Of a DNA stretch of 64,000 bases, positions 33,381-41,610 are shown in pieces. The notes below the pieces were generated by a model. The model had not been told where the DNA came from and searched no databases. It saw only the letters and a program-made list of their open reading frames with translations. The stretch's first letter is position 1; each line of letters opens with the position of its first letter. The position numbers and the translations under genes are program-made. Origin of the DNA: Mycolicibacterium arabiense (lineage in GTDB: Bacteria; Actinomycetota; Actinomycetes; Mycobacteriales; Mycobacteriaceae); NCBI RefSeq assembly GCF_010731815.2, contig NZ_AP022593.1, forward strand, positions 3,782,001 to 3,846,000, given 5' to 3'.

Positions 33381-34694
33381 CTATCGCCAGACCGCGGCGG
33401 GCATGCCCGGCGGGGGCGTCCTACCCGACCTCATCTGTCCAACGATCTGCGCGACCGAACCTGCCACCTCACTAGCGATCGACTTCGCTTGACGTGGCTC
33501 CCTGCGCAAGGCGCCGGCTGCGCCGCGGAGGGCTCGCCCGGGCGTGAACAGTTGCGACGGGCGGACGTCGCGATTCAGCACGCGGAAGAGCGTGCGGCTA
33601 GCCTCCTGGTCGGCTGCGATGCCGCGAAAGATGCTCCTCTGCAGCGGCGACTGGGCTCCGGGTGATCCCATGAGTATTGCGAACCAGTACATCTCGTAGG
33701 CGTCGCGATCGCGCCATCGCCACCAGCGTTGCGTGGCTGCGTCCACCCCGCCGGTTCGGAGTCCTTCGACGATCTCCTCCGCGAGGCGTTTAGCCTGCCG
33801 GAAGGCGTCGCCGATGCCCTGGCCTGGGTGAAAATCCTTGAAGTGGCCTGCGTCGCCGACGAGTACCCATCCCGGACCGGCAGACTGGCGAAAGTAGTTG
33901 TCCCAGTTGGTCACCATGCGAATGGGGCCGACCCGGCGCGCGCCGGCCAGTGCGTCGGCCAACTCGGGAAATCGTCGGATGGCCGTGGTGAAGTAGCCAT
34001 CGCGGTCGGCGTCGAACCGGGCCTGGTTGGCGAAACCCGTTGTCACCGCAGTCATGTAGAGGCCACCATCGGTTTGACCGGCGAGATAGGCAGTCTCCCC
34101 GATGCGGCCGAGCAGCGCACGGCCGGCCTGGTCGGAGACGCCCTCGAAGTACGCCCACGTCGGCAGCCTGCCCGGTGGCACCACGTGATACTTCTGGGCG
34201 CCGACCGACGACGCCACCGTGGAATGCCGCCCGTCGGCTCCTACCACCAGGGACGCGTGAACGGGTCCGGTGGCGGTCTGTACTCCGGTGACGCGCCCGT
34301 CGTCCACCAGCAGGCCCGTGACCGCCGATCCGGTGCGGACGTCGACCCCGGCAGCGCCAGCTGCCTCCACCAGGAGCGCGTCCAACGTCACCCGCCGGAT
34401 GCACAAGGAGGGTCGCGCGGACAGGTCGTCGACGTGAGCCTCGATGCGCACGTCGTCACTGACCACGGTGAACCGGCTGAGTTCGGCGCCACCGGCGGCC
34501 AGCGCAGCGTCGAGCAGACCCATCCGGTCGAGAAGCTGCGCTCCCGACGGCTGAATGATGTGCGTCGACGGGGTCTCGGACGGGAACCTCGCGCGGTCGA
34601 GCAGGCAGACGCTCAGACCCCGACGGGCCAGCAACATCGCGAGCGGCGATCCAGCGCAGCGGGCGCCGACGACGACGACGTCGAACCGGTTCAT
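33381..34694 (-). CDS. FAD-dependent monooxygenase/geranylgeranyl-reductase-like flavoprotein
   Basis: This 437-residue protein has an N-terminal FAD fold 'FDVVVVGARCAGSPLAMLLARRG', and the second FAD motif 'LVGDAGHFKDFHPGQGIGDAFRQAKRLA' (in parts) of class A flavoprotein monooxygenases or geranylgeranyl reductases. The start is the ATG behind GGGGGGAA; a longer reading adds unrelated sequence. The C-terminal 90 residues are basic and Ala/Arg-rich. Substrate unknown; polyketide-type or aromatic hydroxylation are family possibilities. Confidence 0.85.
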   Translation of the reverse strand: MNRFDVVVVGARCAGSPLAMLLARRGLSVCLLDRARFPSETPSTHIIQPSGAQLLDRMGLLDAALAAGGAELSRFTVVSDDVRIEAHVDDLSARPSLCIRRVTLDALLVEAAGAAGVDVRTGSAVTGLLVDDGRVTGVQTATGPVHASLVVGADGRHSTVASSVGAQKYHVVPPGRLPTWAYFEGVSDQAGRALLGRIGETAYLAGQTDGGLYMTAVTTGFANQARFDADRDGYFTTAIRRFPELADALAGARRVGPIRMVTNWDNYFRQSAGPGWVLVGDAGHFKDFHPGQGIGDAFRQAKRLAEEIVEGLRTGGVDAATQRWWRWRDRDAYEMYWFAILMGSPGAQSPLQRSIFRGIAADQEASRTLFRVLNRDVRPSQLFTPGRALRGAAGALRREPRQAKSIASEVAGSVAQIVGQMRSGRTPPPGMPAAVWR

Positions 34695-34878
34695 GCTTCC
34701 CCCCGGGATGAAGATGTGCGGGACCCAACCGCGTGCCCTTAGGGAACTCTGCGCCCGGTCGGCCCGGCAAGGCGATGACCGACATCGAGACCCAGCCGTG
34801 ACGACCACCGGTCATGAGTTTGACTGCGAAAGCATCCTGGTGTGACCGCGCTGACCGGCGTACGCTGGCTGCTACGAC

Positions 34879-34970
34879 GGGTTCGGGAGTGACGATTCCA
34901 AAGAACCGGCAGGGGCTGGAAGTCGGTCGCGCGACACTGAAAAGACGCGCCCCCTTGTCCTCCCGAACCC
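34879..34970. repeat. 11-bp inverted repeat bracketing 70 bp in an intergenic region
   Basis: GGGTTCGGGAG (34879-34889) and its exact complement CTCCCGAACCC (34960-34970) frame a 70-bp spacer within the 292-bp gap between the flavoprotein start and the LysE stop. The gap otherwise shows no convincing reading frame. It could be a structured leader of the flavoprotein message, a distal LysE terminator region or a small RNA. Only the repeat itself is observed. Confidence 0.35.
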
Positions 34971-34986
34971 GCCCAAGATCCCGGGG

Positions 34987-35598
34987 TCAGCGTGACTGCA
35001 CCGCGAGCCGTCCGGCGAGGACGAGGTAGGTCGCACCGAAGCTGCGGCGAATCCACGAAACCACTCGAGGCCGTGAGATGACCTGTCGGCGTAGCGCCGC
35101 GGCGAACACGCCGTAGGCGCTGAAGACCACCAGCGTGACGGCCATGAAGATCGCGCTGAGCCAGATCATGGACGCCACGGCGTCAGCGCTGCCCGGCGCG
35201 ACGAACTGTGGCAGGAACGCGAAGAAGAAGATCGTGAGCTTCGGGTTCAACGTATTCACCAGAACGCCGGAGCCGATGACGCGCACCGTGGAGGTCTGCG
35301 CGGTGCCCGTCTCGACGTCGAACATCGACTGGTCTCGGAAGGTCTTCCACGCCAGGTAGAGCAGGTAGGCGACGCCGAACCACTTGACGATGGAGAACGC
35401 CAGCGCGCTGGCGTGCATGATGGCTGCCAAACCGGTCACCGCGGCGATCACGTGCGGCACGATGCCCAGCGTGCACGCGAACGCTGCCACCAGGCTCGCC
35501 CGCCAGCCCCGCGCTATCCCGGCGGCGATGGTGAAGAGGGCCCCGGCTCCCGGTGACGCCACCACGATCAACGTCGTCAGCATGAACTCCGGCGTCAT
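34987..35598 (-). CDS. LysE/RhtB-family amino-acid exporter
   Basis: This 203-residue membrane protein has about six helices and the LysE/RhtB pattern: 'PGAGALFTIAAGIARGWRAS' near the N-terminus, where the usual 'PGP' is 'PGAG', and 'NTLNPKLTIFFFAFLPQFV' in the middle. It exports amino acids or derivatives. The ATG overlaps the stop of the upstream unknown gene (ATGA), so the two are translationally coupled. High confidence for the family. Confidence 0.92.
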   Translation of the reverse strand: MTPEFMLTTLIVVASPGAGALFTIAAGIARGWRASLVAAFACTLGIVPHVIAAVTGLAAIMHASALAFSIVKWFGVAYLLYLAWKTFRDQSMFDVETGTAQTSTVRVIGSGVLVNTLNPKLTIFFFAFLPQFVAPGSADAVASMIWLSAIFMAVTLVVFSAYGVFAAALRRQVISRPRVVSWIRRSFGATYLVLAGRLAVQSR

Positions 35599-36104
35599 CG
35601 TCGCCGGCCCGAATTCTTCGCCGCGGCGATGGCCGCTTCGACGGCCGAGAAGCATTCGGTGGCAACGGGTTCAGTGCCGAGCCCGACGTAGAAACTGCCG
35701 GGTGAGTCGCCGGGAAGGCCGGAGATCGTGAAGCCGCCGGTCTCGCCGGCCACTGTGCCGAGCCGGGCGTCGAGTCCCGTACCGGACACGACGGACGCCT
35801 GCGTCAGCGGCAGCGACAGGACCGACGTCCCACGCTTGGCCCCGTCGATGGCGACGAGGAGGTGCGTCGGGTGCAGCACCACGACGGTGTCGTGCTCGGC
35901 ATCGGGGTCGGACGGATTCGCCCTGCGCCGCAGCAGCTTTCCCAATCCCGAACCCGACGGCAGGTTCTCGCTGTGCGTCAACCACGCCTGCACGTCGTTC
36001 AGGACGAGCTGGTGGGAGTCGGCGTGGGCGGTCAGCTTCTCACGGACGTGGGCGGCGAGATCGCCGATCGTCGCCGGGCGGGTGTGGCGCGCGTACATCG
36101 GCAT
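35595..36104 (-). CDS. Conserved hypothetical protein (169 aa) coupled to LysE
   Basis: I do not recognise a named family. The protein begins 'MPMYARHTRPATIGDLA', has an N-terminal helical half with 'LNDVQAWLTHSENLPSG', then a beta-rich half ('TVVVLHPTHLLVAIDG', 'TSVLSLPLTQASVVSG', 'GGFTISGLPGDSPGSFYVGL') that could be a PH-like domain. It overlaps the LysE gene by 4 bp. An ATG at 36098 is an alternative start, and longer upstream readings overlap the TetR gene region. No signal or membrane segment. It may be a cytosolic partner of the exporter, but that is only context. Confidence 0.65.
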   Translation of the reverse strand: MPMYARHTRPATIGDLAAHVREKLTAHADSHQLVLNDVQAWLTHSENLPSGSGLGKLLRRRANPSDPDAEHDTVVVLHPTHLLVAIDGAKRGTSVLSLPLTQASVVSGTGLDARLGTVAGETGGFTISGLPGDSPGSFYVGLGTEPVATECFSAVEAAIAAAKNSGRRR

Positions 36105-36136
36105 GCACGCAGTATCCACCCGGGTCGACGGCGCGG

Positions 36137-36712
36137 CTAGCGCGGAAGCTCCCGCACCACGATCCCCACCCGCTGCACGACGTCGGTGGCGACGTCCTCG
36201 AACGACCGGTCCTCGTCGGTGCGTATCCAACGGGCGATTGCAATGCCGAAGGCCATGACGCTGAGCTGCGCCACCACGTCCGCCGTCAGGTCGTCGACGC
36301 CGCGTGCCGTCAGGGCGTCCACGAGGGCGCGTCCCAGGCGAACCAGCTTGTGCGCCTCACGTTCCTGCAGCGCGGGATTGGCATCGATCACCGTCTGGCG
36401 CATGCGTGAGTACGGCCTGCGGTCGTCGGGGAAGAAGCCCGACGCTGAACGTAGCGCGCTGAGACCGAACTCGATCGGGGACGCGGTCTGCGGCGCCTCG
36501 GCGACGCCGGCCACGAACGCGTCGGTCAACGACTGCTGGCCGTGGAACAGCACTTCGCGCTTGTCGCTGAAGTGCCGGAAGAAGGTCCGTTCGGTGAGGC
36601 CCACCGCCTGGGCGATCTCCGCGGCCGTCGTCTGCTCGTAGCCGCGGGCGGCGAACAGCTCCAGAGCGGCGTGCTGCAGCCGGTCCGGAGTCCCGGGCAC
36701 CCATCGCACCAT
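36137..36712 (-). CDS. TetR-family regulator
   Basis: This 191-residue TetR protein has a helix-turn-helix at residues about 8-55 ('ALELFAARGYEQTTAAEIAQAVGLTERTFFRHF', typical pattern) and a divergent C-terminal ligand domain. It lies divergent from an NAD-dependent SDR gene with 84 bp between. That gap contains the palindrome GTCAGT-A-ACTGAC and an extra ACTGAC half-site, so it most likely represses both itself and the SDR gene. Confidence 0.92.
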   Translation of the reverse strand: MVRWVPGTPDRLQHAALELFAARGYEQTTAAEIAQAVGLTERTFFRHFSDKREVLFHGQQSLTDAFVAGVAEAPQTASPIEFGLSALRSASGFFPDDRRPYSRMRQTVIDANPALQEREAHKLVRLGRALVDALTARGVDDLTADVVAQLSVMAFGIAIARWIRTDEDRSFEDVATDVVQRVGIVVRELPR

Positions 36713-36761
36713 GCCCCGAAGTGTAGTGATGGCAGTGACTGACTTCGAGGTGTACGGTCAC

Positions 36762-36774
36762 GTCAGTAACTGAC
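36762..36774. promoter_or_regulatory. TetR operator palindrome upstream of the SDR gene
   Basis: GTCAGT-A-ACTGAC is a perfect inverted repeat of 6-bp arms around one base. It lies 22 bp before the SDR ATG and 50 bp from the TetR start. A third ACTGAC half-site is at 36738-36743. Observed symmetry; binding by the divergent TetR is inferred. Confidence 0.58.
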
Positions 36775-36796
36775 ATCAATATGGAAGGGACACGTC

Positions 36797-37696
36797 ATGC
36801 ACGTCTTCGTGACCGGGGCATCCGGTTGGATCGGTCGCGCAGTGGTCGACGACCTGCTGGCTTCGGGTCACACCGTCACCGGGTTGGCCCGCTCCGATGA
36901 CTCCGCCGCGGCCCTCGAGGCCAAGGGGGCCCGCGTCCGGCGTGGGGACCTCGACGACCTCGACGGCATCCGGGCAGGCGCCGCCGCTGCCGACGCCACT
37001 ATTCACCTTGCCAACAAGCACGACTGGGCGAACATGGCGGCGTCGAACGCCGCCGAACGTGACGCAGTCACGGCCATCGGCGACGCGCTCGCCGGTACGG
37101 ACCGGTCACTGCTCCTCGCGTCCGGTCTCGCCGGCCTGAAGGGCGGCCACCTCGCGACCGAGGACGACGCCTCCCCGTTCCACGGCCCCGACGCACCTCG
37201 CGGCGGCACCGAGAACCTGGCGCTCGGCTTCGTCGAACGGGGCGTCCGGCCCGTCGCCCTGCGCTTCTCGCCGACCACGCACGGGACCGGCGACCACGGC
37301 TTCGTGGCTGCCCTGTGTGAAATCGCCCGCCGGCGAGGCGTGTCCGGCTACCCCGGCGAGGGAGCCAACCGGTGGCCCGCCGTCCACGTCGTCGACGCCG
37401 CCCGCATGGTCGTGCTCGGCCTAGAGAAGGCACCGGCCGGTGCCCGCCTGCACGCCGTCGCCGAGGAGGGGGTCCCCACCCGGGTGATCGCCGAGGCCAT
37501 CGGCCGGGCGTTCGACCTGCCCGTCGCGGCCGTCCCAACTGACCGCGTGGAGGAGCACTTCGGCTGGATCGGCGGCTTCTTCAGTAGCGACATGGCGGCG
37601 AGTAGCACTGCGACGCAACGTCTTCTGGGATGGACGCCGACCGGTCCCACTCTGATCGACGACATCGACGGCGGCGCGTACGGGACGGATCAGTAG
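36797..37696 (+). CDS. NAD(P)-dependent epimerase/extended SDR
   Basis: This 299-residue extended short-chain dehydrogenase has the N-terminal motif 'VFVTGASGWIGRAVVDDLLASGH' (GxxGxxG). The 'GLAG' and 'HVVDAARMVVLGLEKAPAG' blocks place it in the atypical SDR group that includes YeeZ/NmrA-like epimerases. The usual YxxxK is not obvious, so it may act as a sensor or reductase with altered chemistry. RBS GGAAGGG at 7 bp. It is divergent from TetR and convergent (7-bp overlap) with the PPOX gene. Confidence 0.86.
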   Translation: MHVFVTGASGWIGRAVVDDLLASGHTVTGLARSDDSAAALEAKGARVRRGDLDDLDGIRAGAAAADATIHLANKHDWANMAASNAAERDAVTAIGDALAGTDRSLLLASGLAGLKGGHLATEDDASPFHGPDAPRGGTENLALGFVERGVRPVALRFSPTTHGTGDHGFVAALCEIARRRGVSGYPGEGANRWPAVHVVDAARMVVLGLEKAPAGARLHAVAEEGVPTRVIAEAIGRAFDLPVAAVPTDRVEEHFGWIGGFFSSDMAASSTATQRLLGWTPTGPTLIDDIDGGAYGTDQ

Positions 37697-38148
37697 GCGT
37701 AGCGACTCACCGTGTCCGGGTGGATGACCAGGCGAACCTGCTCCTCGGCGAGGATCGCGGCGAGGTCCTCGGCCCGGACCGGGTCGTCGAGGTCCCAGTA
37801 GCGTGCTGCCAGACGGGTGGCCAGGTCGTGCCCACCGTCGGCCTCCACGGTGACTCGTCCGGCGACCGACACCCAGCGCTCTCGCTCACCCACGGGTGCG
37901 GCGACGACGAGCGACGCGCGGGGGTCCCGACGCGCTCGTCGTACCTTGAGAGTGTCGGGGCCGGTAAACAATTGGATCGTGCCGTCATCAGTGGCCTCGA
38001 ACCACACCGGTCGTGGTTGCGGGGGCGTCGGCCCCGCGGCCATGGTGAGGAATCCGTGTAGGGGGCGGCGGAGGAACTCGAGGTCAGCCGGGGCGAGCGA
38101 AGCGACGGGGGATTGATCTTGGGCGAGCGAAGCACTCACCGGTCCCAC
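37690..38148 (-). CDS. PPOX-class (F420/FMN-dependent) enzyme
   Basis: This 152-residue split-barrel protein is of the pyridoxamine-phosphate-oxidase/FDOR type: 'FLRRPLHGFLTMAAG', 'PRPVWFEATDDGTIQLFTGPD' in parts, 'KVRRARRDPRASLVVAAP' and 'SVAGRVTVEADGGHD'. Mycobacterial members often use F420 or FMN to reduce small molecules. It starts within the NmrA-like gene's 3' end (13-bp overlap) and so is co-expressed with it. The cofactor is not decidable from sequence alone. Confidence 0.82.
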   Translation of the reverse strand: MGPVSASLAQDQSPVASLAPADLEFLRRPLHGFLTMAAGPTPPQPRPVWFEATDDGTIQLFTGPDTLKVRRARRDPRASLVVAAPVGERERWVSVAGRVTVEADGGHDLATRLAARYWDLDDPVRAEDLAAILAEEQVRLVIHPDTVSRYAY

Positions 38149-38993
38149 GCTCCAGTCGCGGCGGTCCGCAGCACGTAGTCCTCGAAGGTCCGTGGGGCGC
38201 GGCCTAGCGCGGCCTCGACGCCATCCGTGGTTCCCGAGATCACGCCGCGCTCCATCAGGACGTACATGTCGGCGAGGTGGTGGGCGTCGTCCGCGCCCAT
38301 GCCGTCGTCGACCAGTGCCGCGGTGTACTCGGTGGGGGAGACCTGCTTGTAGGTGATGGGTCGTCCGGTTGCCCGGGCGATGACGTCGACCGCCTCAGCG
38401 AACGTGATGGATCGCGGACCGGACAGCTCGTGGGTGCGTCCCCCGTGCCCGCCTGGGCTGGTCAGGACGGCGGCGACCACGTCGGCCACGTCCTCGACGT
38501 CGATGAATGGCTCGGGGACGTCTCCTGCGGGAAGGGCCAGCTCGCCTGCCACGACCGGCGCGTGGAACAGTTCCTCGCTGAAGTTCTGGTCGAAGTTGTT
38601 GGGCCGCACGATCGTCCACTCCAGTGACGACGCGCGCACGGCGTCCTCGGCGTCTCGCATGTCCAGGCCGAACGACGAGTCGCCCCAGGTGTCGGCGCCA
38701 CGCCCAGACAGCAGGACCAGCCGCTGCAACCCCGCCGCTTCTGCGCGGGCCACGAAGTCGTGCACCGGGCCGGGCGTACCGGGAGGGACGACGTAGGCGG
38801 CCGCGGCACCCCGCAGGGCCGCGTCCCAGGTGCCCGGATCAGACCAGTCGAACGGGGTGTCGCCCGACCGGGAGGCGGCTCTGACGGGCGTGCCATGCAG
38901 ACGCAGCCGCGCTGCCACCCGTCTGCCCGTCTTGCCGGTCGCGCCGAGGACGAGGACGGTGTTCGTGTTCGTATCGGTACCCATGTCCTTCAT
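38136..38993 (-). CDS. NmrA-like NAD(P)-binding protein
   Basis: This 285-residue atypical SDR has 'VLVLGATGKTGRRVAARL' at the N-terminus and an NmrA/quinone-oxidoreductase-2-like body ('LEWTIVRPNNFDQNFSEEL', 'DVEDVADVVAAVL', 'THELSGPRSITFAEAV'). It lacks the classical Tyr-Lys catalytic pair. It likely binds NADP and reduces or senses a small metabolite. It is divergent from the AraC-type regulator (64-bp gap), which is the likely controller of this gene and the overlapping PPOX gene. Confidence 0.88.
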   Translation of the reverse strand: MKDMGTDTNTNTVLVLGATGKTGRRVAARLRLHGTPVRAASRSGDTPFDWSDPGTWDAALRGAAAAYVVPPGTPGPVHDFVARAEAAGLQRLVLLSGRGADTWGDSSFGLDMRDAEDAVRASSLEWTIVRPNNFDQNFSEELFHAPVVAGELALPAGDVPEPFIDVEDVADVVAAVLTSPGGHGGRTHELSGPRSITFAEAVDVIARATGRPITYKQVSPTEYTAALVDDGMGADDAHHLADMYVLMERGVISGTTDGVEAALGRAPRTFEDYVLRTAATGAWDR

Positions 38994-39057
38994 CTAACGC
39001 CGATGACTCGGACGATCCCATGGGTGAAAGGCCGGAATACCTGTCCAATCGTCTAGA

Positions 39058-40065
39058 GTGCTCGATGTGGACGTCTTCGCCGATCTCTTCCGAGGGGTAC
39101 GGGCTCAAGGCTCGCTGTTCGGGAGCTCCACGCTGTCTGCGCCGTGGGCCCTGCACTTCGTCGACGGCGCGCCACTGACGTTGTGCACGGTCGTCGGAGG
39201 CGAGGGGTGGATCGTGCCCGAGCACGCTGCCCCCGAGCGGTTGCGCGCCTACGAGACGGTGGTGGTGCGCGGCCCCGGAACGTTCACCTTCGTCGACGAT
39301 CTGGACACCCGGGCCCAGCCGCTGGCATGCGGCGAGTTCTGCGCGACACCCGAGCAGGGCGGTACGCGGCATCGACTCGGCTGGAACGACCCGGGTGATG
39401 ACGCCCCCGGGTCGACGACGTTGATCGTCGGCGCGTATCCGGTGCGTGGTGAGATCAGCCGCCGATTGCTCGATGCCCTGCCCGTCATACTGCGCGTCGA
39501 GGCCGGGGGAACGGGCGACGCCGTGCTCGACCACCTCGCGGCCGAGGTGGCCGTCGACGCGCCGGGCCAGCAACTGGTGCTCGACCGGCTACTCGACTGG
39601 ATGCTGGTGTGCACCTTGCGCGAATGGTTCGACCGGCCCGGCGGTGAGCCGCCCGCATGGTGGTCCGCGCAGCGGGACCCGGTGGCAGGCGACGCGCTGC
39701 GGCTGTTGCACGCCGACCCCGCGGCGCCATGGACCGTGTCGTCCCTGGCCGACCGCATCGGGGTGTCGCGGTCGACGCTTGCCAAGCGCTTCGCCGAACT
39801 GGTCGGCGAACCACCGCTGACCTACCTCACCCGGTGGCGCATGACGCTCGCGGCGGACCTGCTGATCGAGCGGCGCGCAGCAACCGTGGCCGAGGTCGCC
39901 GCCGCCGTCGGCTACTCCGACCCCTTCGGATTCAGCGCGGCGTTCAAGCGCATCCGGGGGGTCAATCCGAGCGACTTCCGCCGCGCCGCCACCGCCGGAT
40001 CCCGGCCCCCCGAGGGGTTCACGCGATCTCGCCGAAACGATCGACGGGCAGTCACTCGGGACTAG
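39058..40065 (+). CDS. AraC-family transcriptional regulator with N-terminal cupin
   Basis: This 335-residue regulator has an N-terminal cupin_6-type sensor ('WALHFVDGAPLTLCTVVGGEGWIV' region) and a C-terminal double helix-turn-helix with 'SSLADRIGVSRSTLAKRFAELVGEPPLTYL' and 'EVAAAVGYSDPFGFSAAFKR'. GTG start; a second GTG at 39067 is possible. It lies divergent from the NmrA/PPOX pair and probably controls it, as is common for this regulator group next to redox SDR genes. Confidence 0.9.
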   Translation: MLDVDVFADLFRGVRAQGSLFGSSTLSAPWALHFVDGAPLTLCTVVGGEGWIVPEHAAPERLRAYETVVVRGPGTFTFVDDLDTRAQPLACGEFCATPEQGGTRHRLGWNDPGDDAPGSTTLIVGAYPVRGEISRRLLDALPVILRVEAGGTGDAVLDHLAAEVAVDAPGQQLVLDRLLDWMLVCTLREWFDRPGGEPPAWWSAQRDPVAGDALRLLHADPAAPWTVSSLADRIGVSRSTLAKRFAELVGEPPLTYLTRWRMTLAADLLIERRAATVAEVAAAVGYSDPFGFSAAFKRIRGVNPSDFRRAATAGSRPPEGFTRSRRNDRRAVTRD

Positions 40066-40123
40066 AGTCAGCCGGGTCATTTCGGCCGACATGGCGCGGC
40101 GCGCAGCGGGAGGTCACGCGAAC

Positions 40124-41572
40124 ATGAGCATCCTGAATTCCTCTGCGACGGGCATCTTTCGTCGCAAGCCCGTGGACGAGATCCAGCGGGAGGACCCCGA
40201 GGAAGTCGGGCTCCAGCGCGTCCTGGGTCTGTGGCAGCTCACCGCGCTCGGCATCGGCGGAATCATTGGCGCAGGCATCTTCTCCCTCGCCGGGGCAGTA
40301 GCCAAGGAAGCGGCTGGGCCCGGAGTGCTCTTGTCGTTCGTGGTGGCAGGAATCGCGAGCGCGTGTGCGGCCCTGTGCTACGCGGAGTTCGCCGGGATGA
40401 TCCCGAAGGCGGGATCGGCCTACACCTACGGTTACGCCGTACTCGGCGAGGGCGTCGGCTGGTTCATCGGCTGGGACCTCCTGCTCGAGTACACCGCCAT
40501 CGTCGCCGTCGTCGGCATCGGAATCTCCGGCTATTTCGGGTTCCTCGTCGAGCAGGTCGGCCTCGGCCTGCCGGAGTGGATGCTCGGCGCACCCGGGAGC
40601 GACCCCGAGCAGCCCGGTCGGGTCGTCGACCTGTTCGCCGTCGTGCTGTGTCTGCTCATCGCCTTCGTACTCACCCGCGGCGTGCGCAACGCGGCCCGGA
40701 TCGAGAGCGTCCTGGTGTGGCTCAAGGTGGGACTCGTCATCCTCATCATCGGTCTCGGCGTCTTCTACGTGAACACCGACAACTTCACGCCGTTCCTGCC
40801 GTTCGGTTGGTCGGGCGTCTTCGCCGGTGCGTCCATCGTCTTCTTCGCCGTCTTCGGCTACGACGCGATGAGTTCGGCCGCAGAGGAATCCGCAGAGGCC
40901 CGTCGGGTCCTGCCCAAGGCCATCCTGTTCTCACTGGCGATTTCGATGGTGCTCTACGTGCTGGCATGCCTGGTGCTGACCGGCATGATCAAGTACACCG
41001 AGGTCGACCCGGAGTCTGCGTTCGCCCAGGCGTTCCAAGACGTCGGCCTGCCCGGAATCGCGACCCTGATCTCTGTCGGCGCCATCCTCGGCATCGCCAC
41101 CGTCATGTTCACCTTCATGTTCGCCGTGACCCGGATCTGGTTCTCGATGGCCCGTGACGGGTTGCTGCCCAAGTGGTTCGCCGCCGTCGACGACAAGCAC
41201 CGGGTCCCGGTGCGGGTCACCTGGATCGTCGGCATCGGATCGGCCATCATCGCCGGCTTCACGCCGATCGCCGAGGCCGCCGAGCTGACCAACATCGGGA
41301 TCCTGCTCGCCTTCGCCGTCGTGTGCAGCGCGGTCATGGTGCTGCGCTACCGGTCGCCCGACATCGAGCGCGGCTTCAAGACCCCCGGCATGCCGATCAT
41401 CCCGCTCATCGGGGTCGGTTCCTCGATCTGGCTCACCACCTACCTCACCTCGACCACGTGGTACCGGTTCGGCATCTGGCTCGTGATCGGCCTCGTGGTC
41501 TACGCGCTGTACGGCTACCGCCATTCGCTCCTCCATCCCGGTAGCACGCGGGTCACGCGCGACGGGGTCTAG
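40124..41572 (+). CDS. APC-family amino acid permease (cationic amino acid transporter type)
   Basis: This 482-residue membrane protein has about 12 helices. The N-terminal 'GIGGIIGAGIFSLAGAVAKEAAGPG' is the APC substrate/sodium-site motif, followed by 'LCYAEFAGMIPKAGSAYTYGY' and 'VFFAVFGYDAMSSAAEES' of the CAT (YfnA-like) branch. Start is the ATG behind GGGAGG. It imports an amino acid. No catabolic enzyme is adjacent, so the substrate is unknown. Confidence 0.92.
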   Translation: MSILNSSATGIFRRKPVDEIQREDPEEVGLQRVLGLWQLTALGIGGIIGAGIFSLAGAVAKEAAGPGVLLSFVVAGIASACAALCYAEFAGMIPKAGSAYTYGYAVLGEGVGWFIGWDLLLEYTAIVAVVGIGISGYFGFLVEQVGLGLPEWMLGAPGSDPEQPGRVVDLFAVVLCLLIAFVLTRGVRNAARIESVLVWLKVGLVILIIGLGVFYVNTDNFTPFLPFGWSGVFAGASIVFFAVFGYDAMSSAAEESAEARRVLPKAILFSLAISMVLYVLACLVLTGMIKYTEVDPESAFAQAFQDVGLPGIATLISVGAILGIATVMFTFMFAVTRIWFSMARDGLLPKWFAAVDDKHRVPVRVTWIVGIGSAIIAGFTPIAEAAELTNIGILLAFAVVCSAVMVLRYRSPDIERGFKTPGMPIIPLIGVGSSIWLTTYLTSTTWYRFGIWLVIGLVVYALYGYRHSLLHPGSTRVTRDGV

Positions 41573-41610
41573 GAAGAGGGGCCCCCCGCCGTGGCAGCTA
41601 CCATTCGGCG

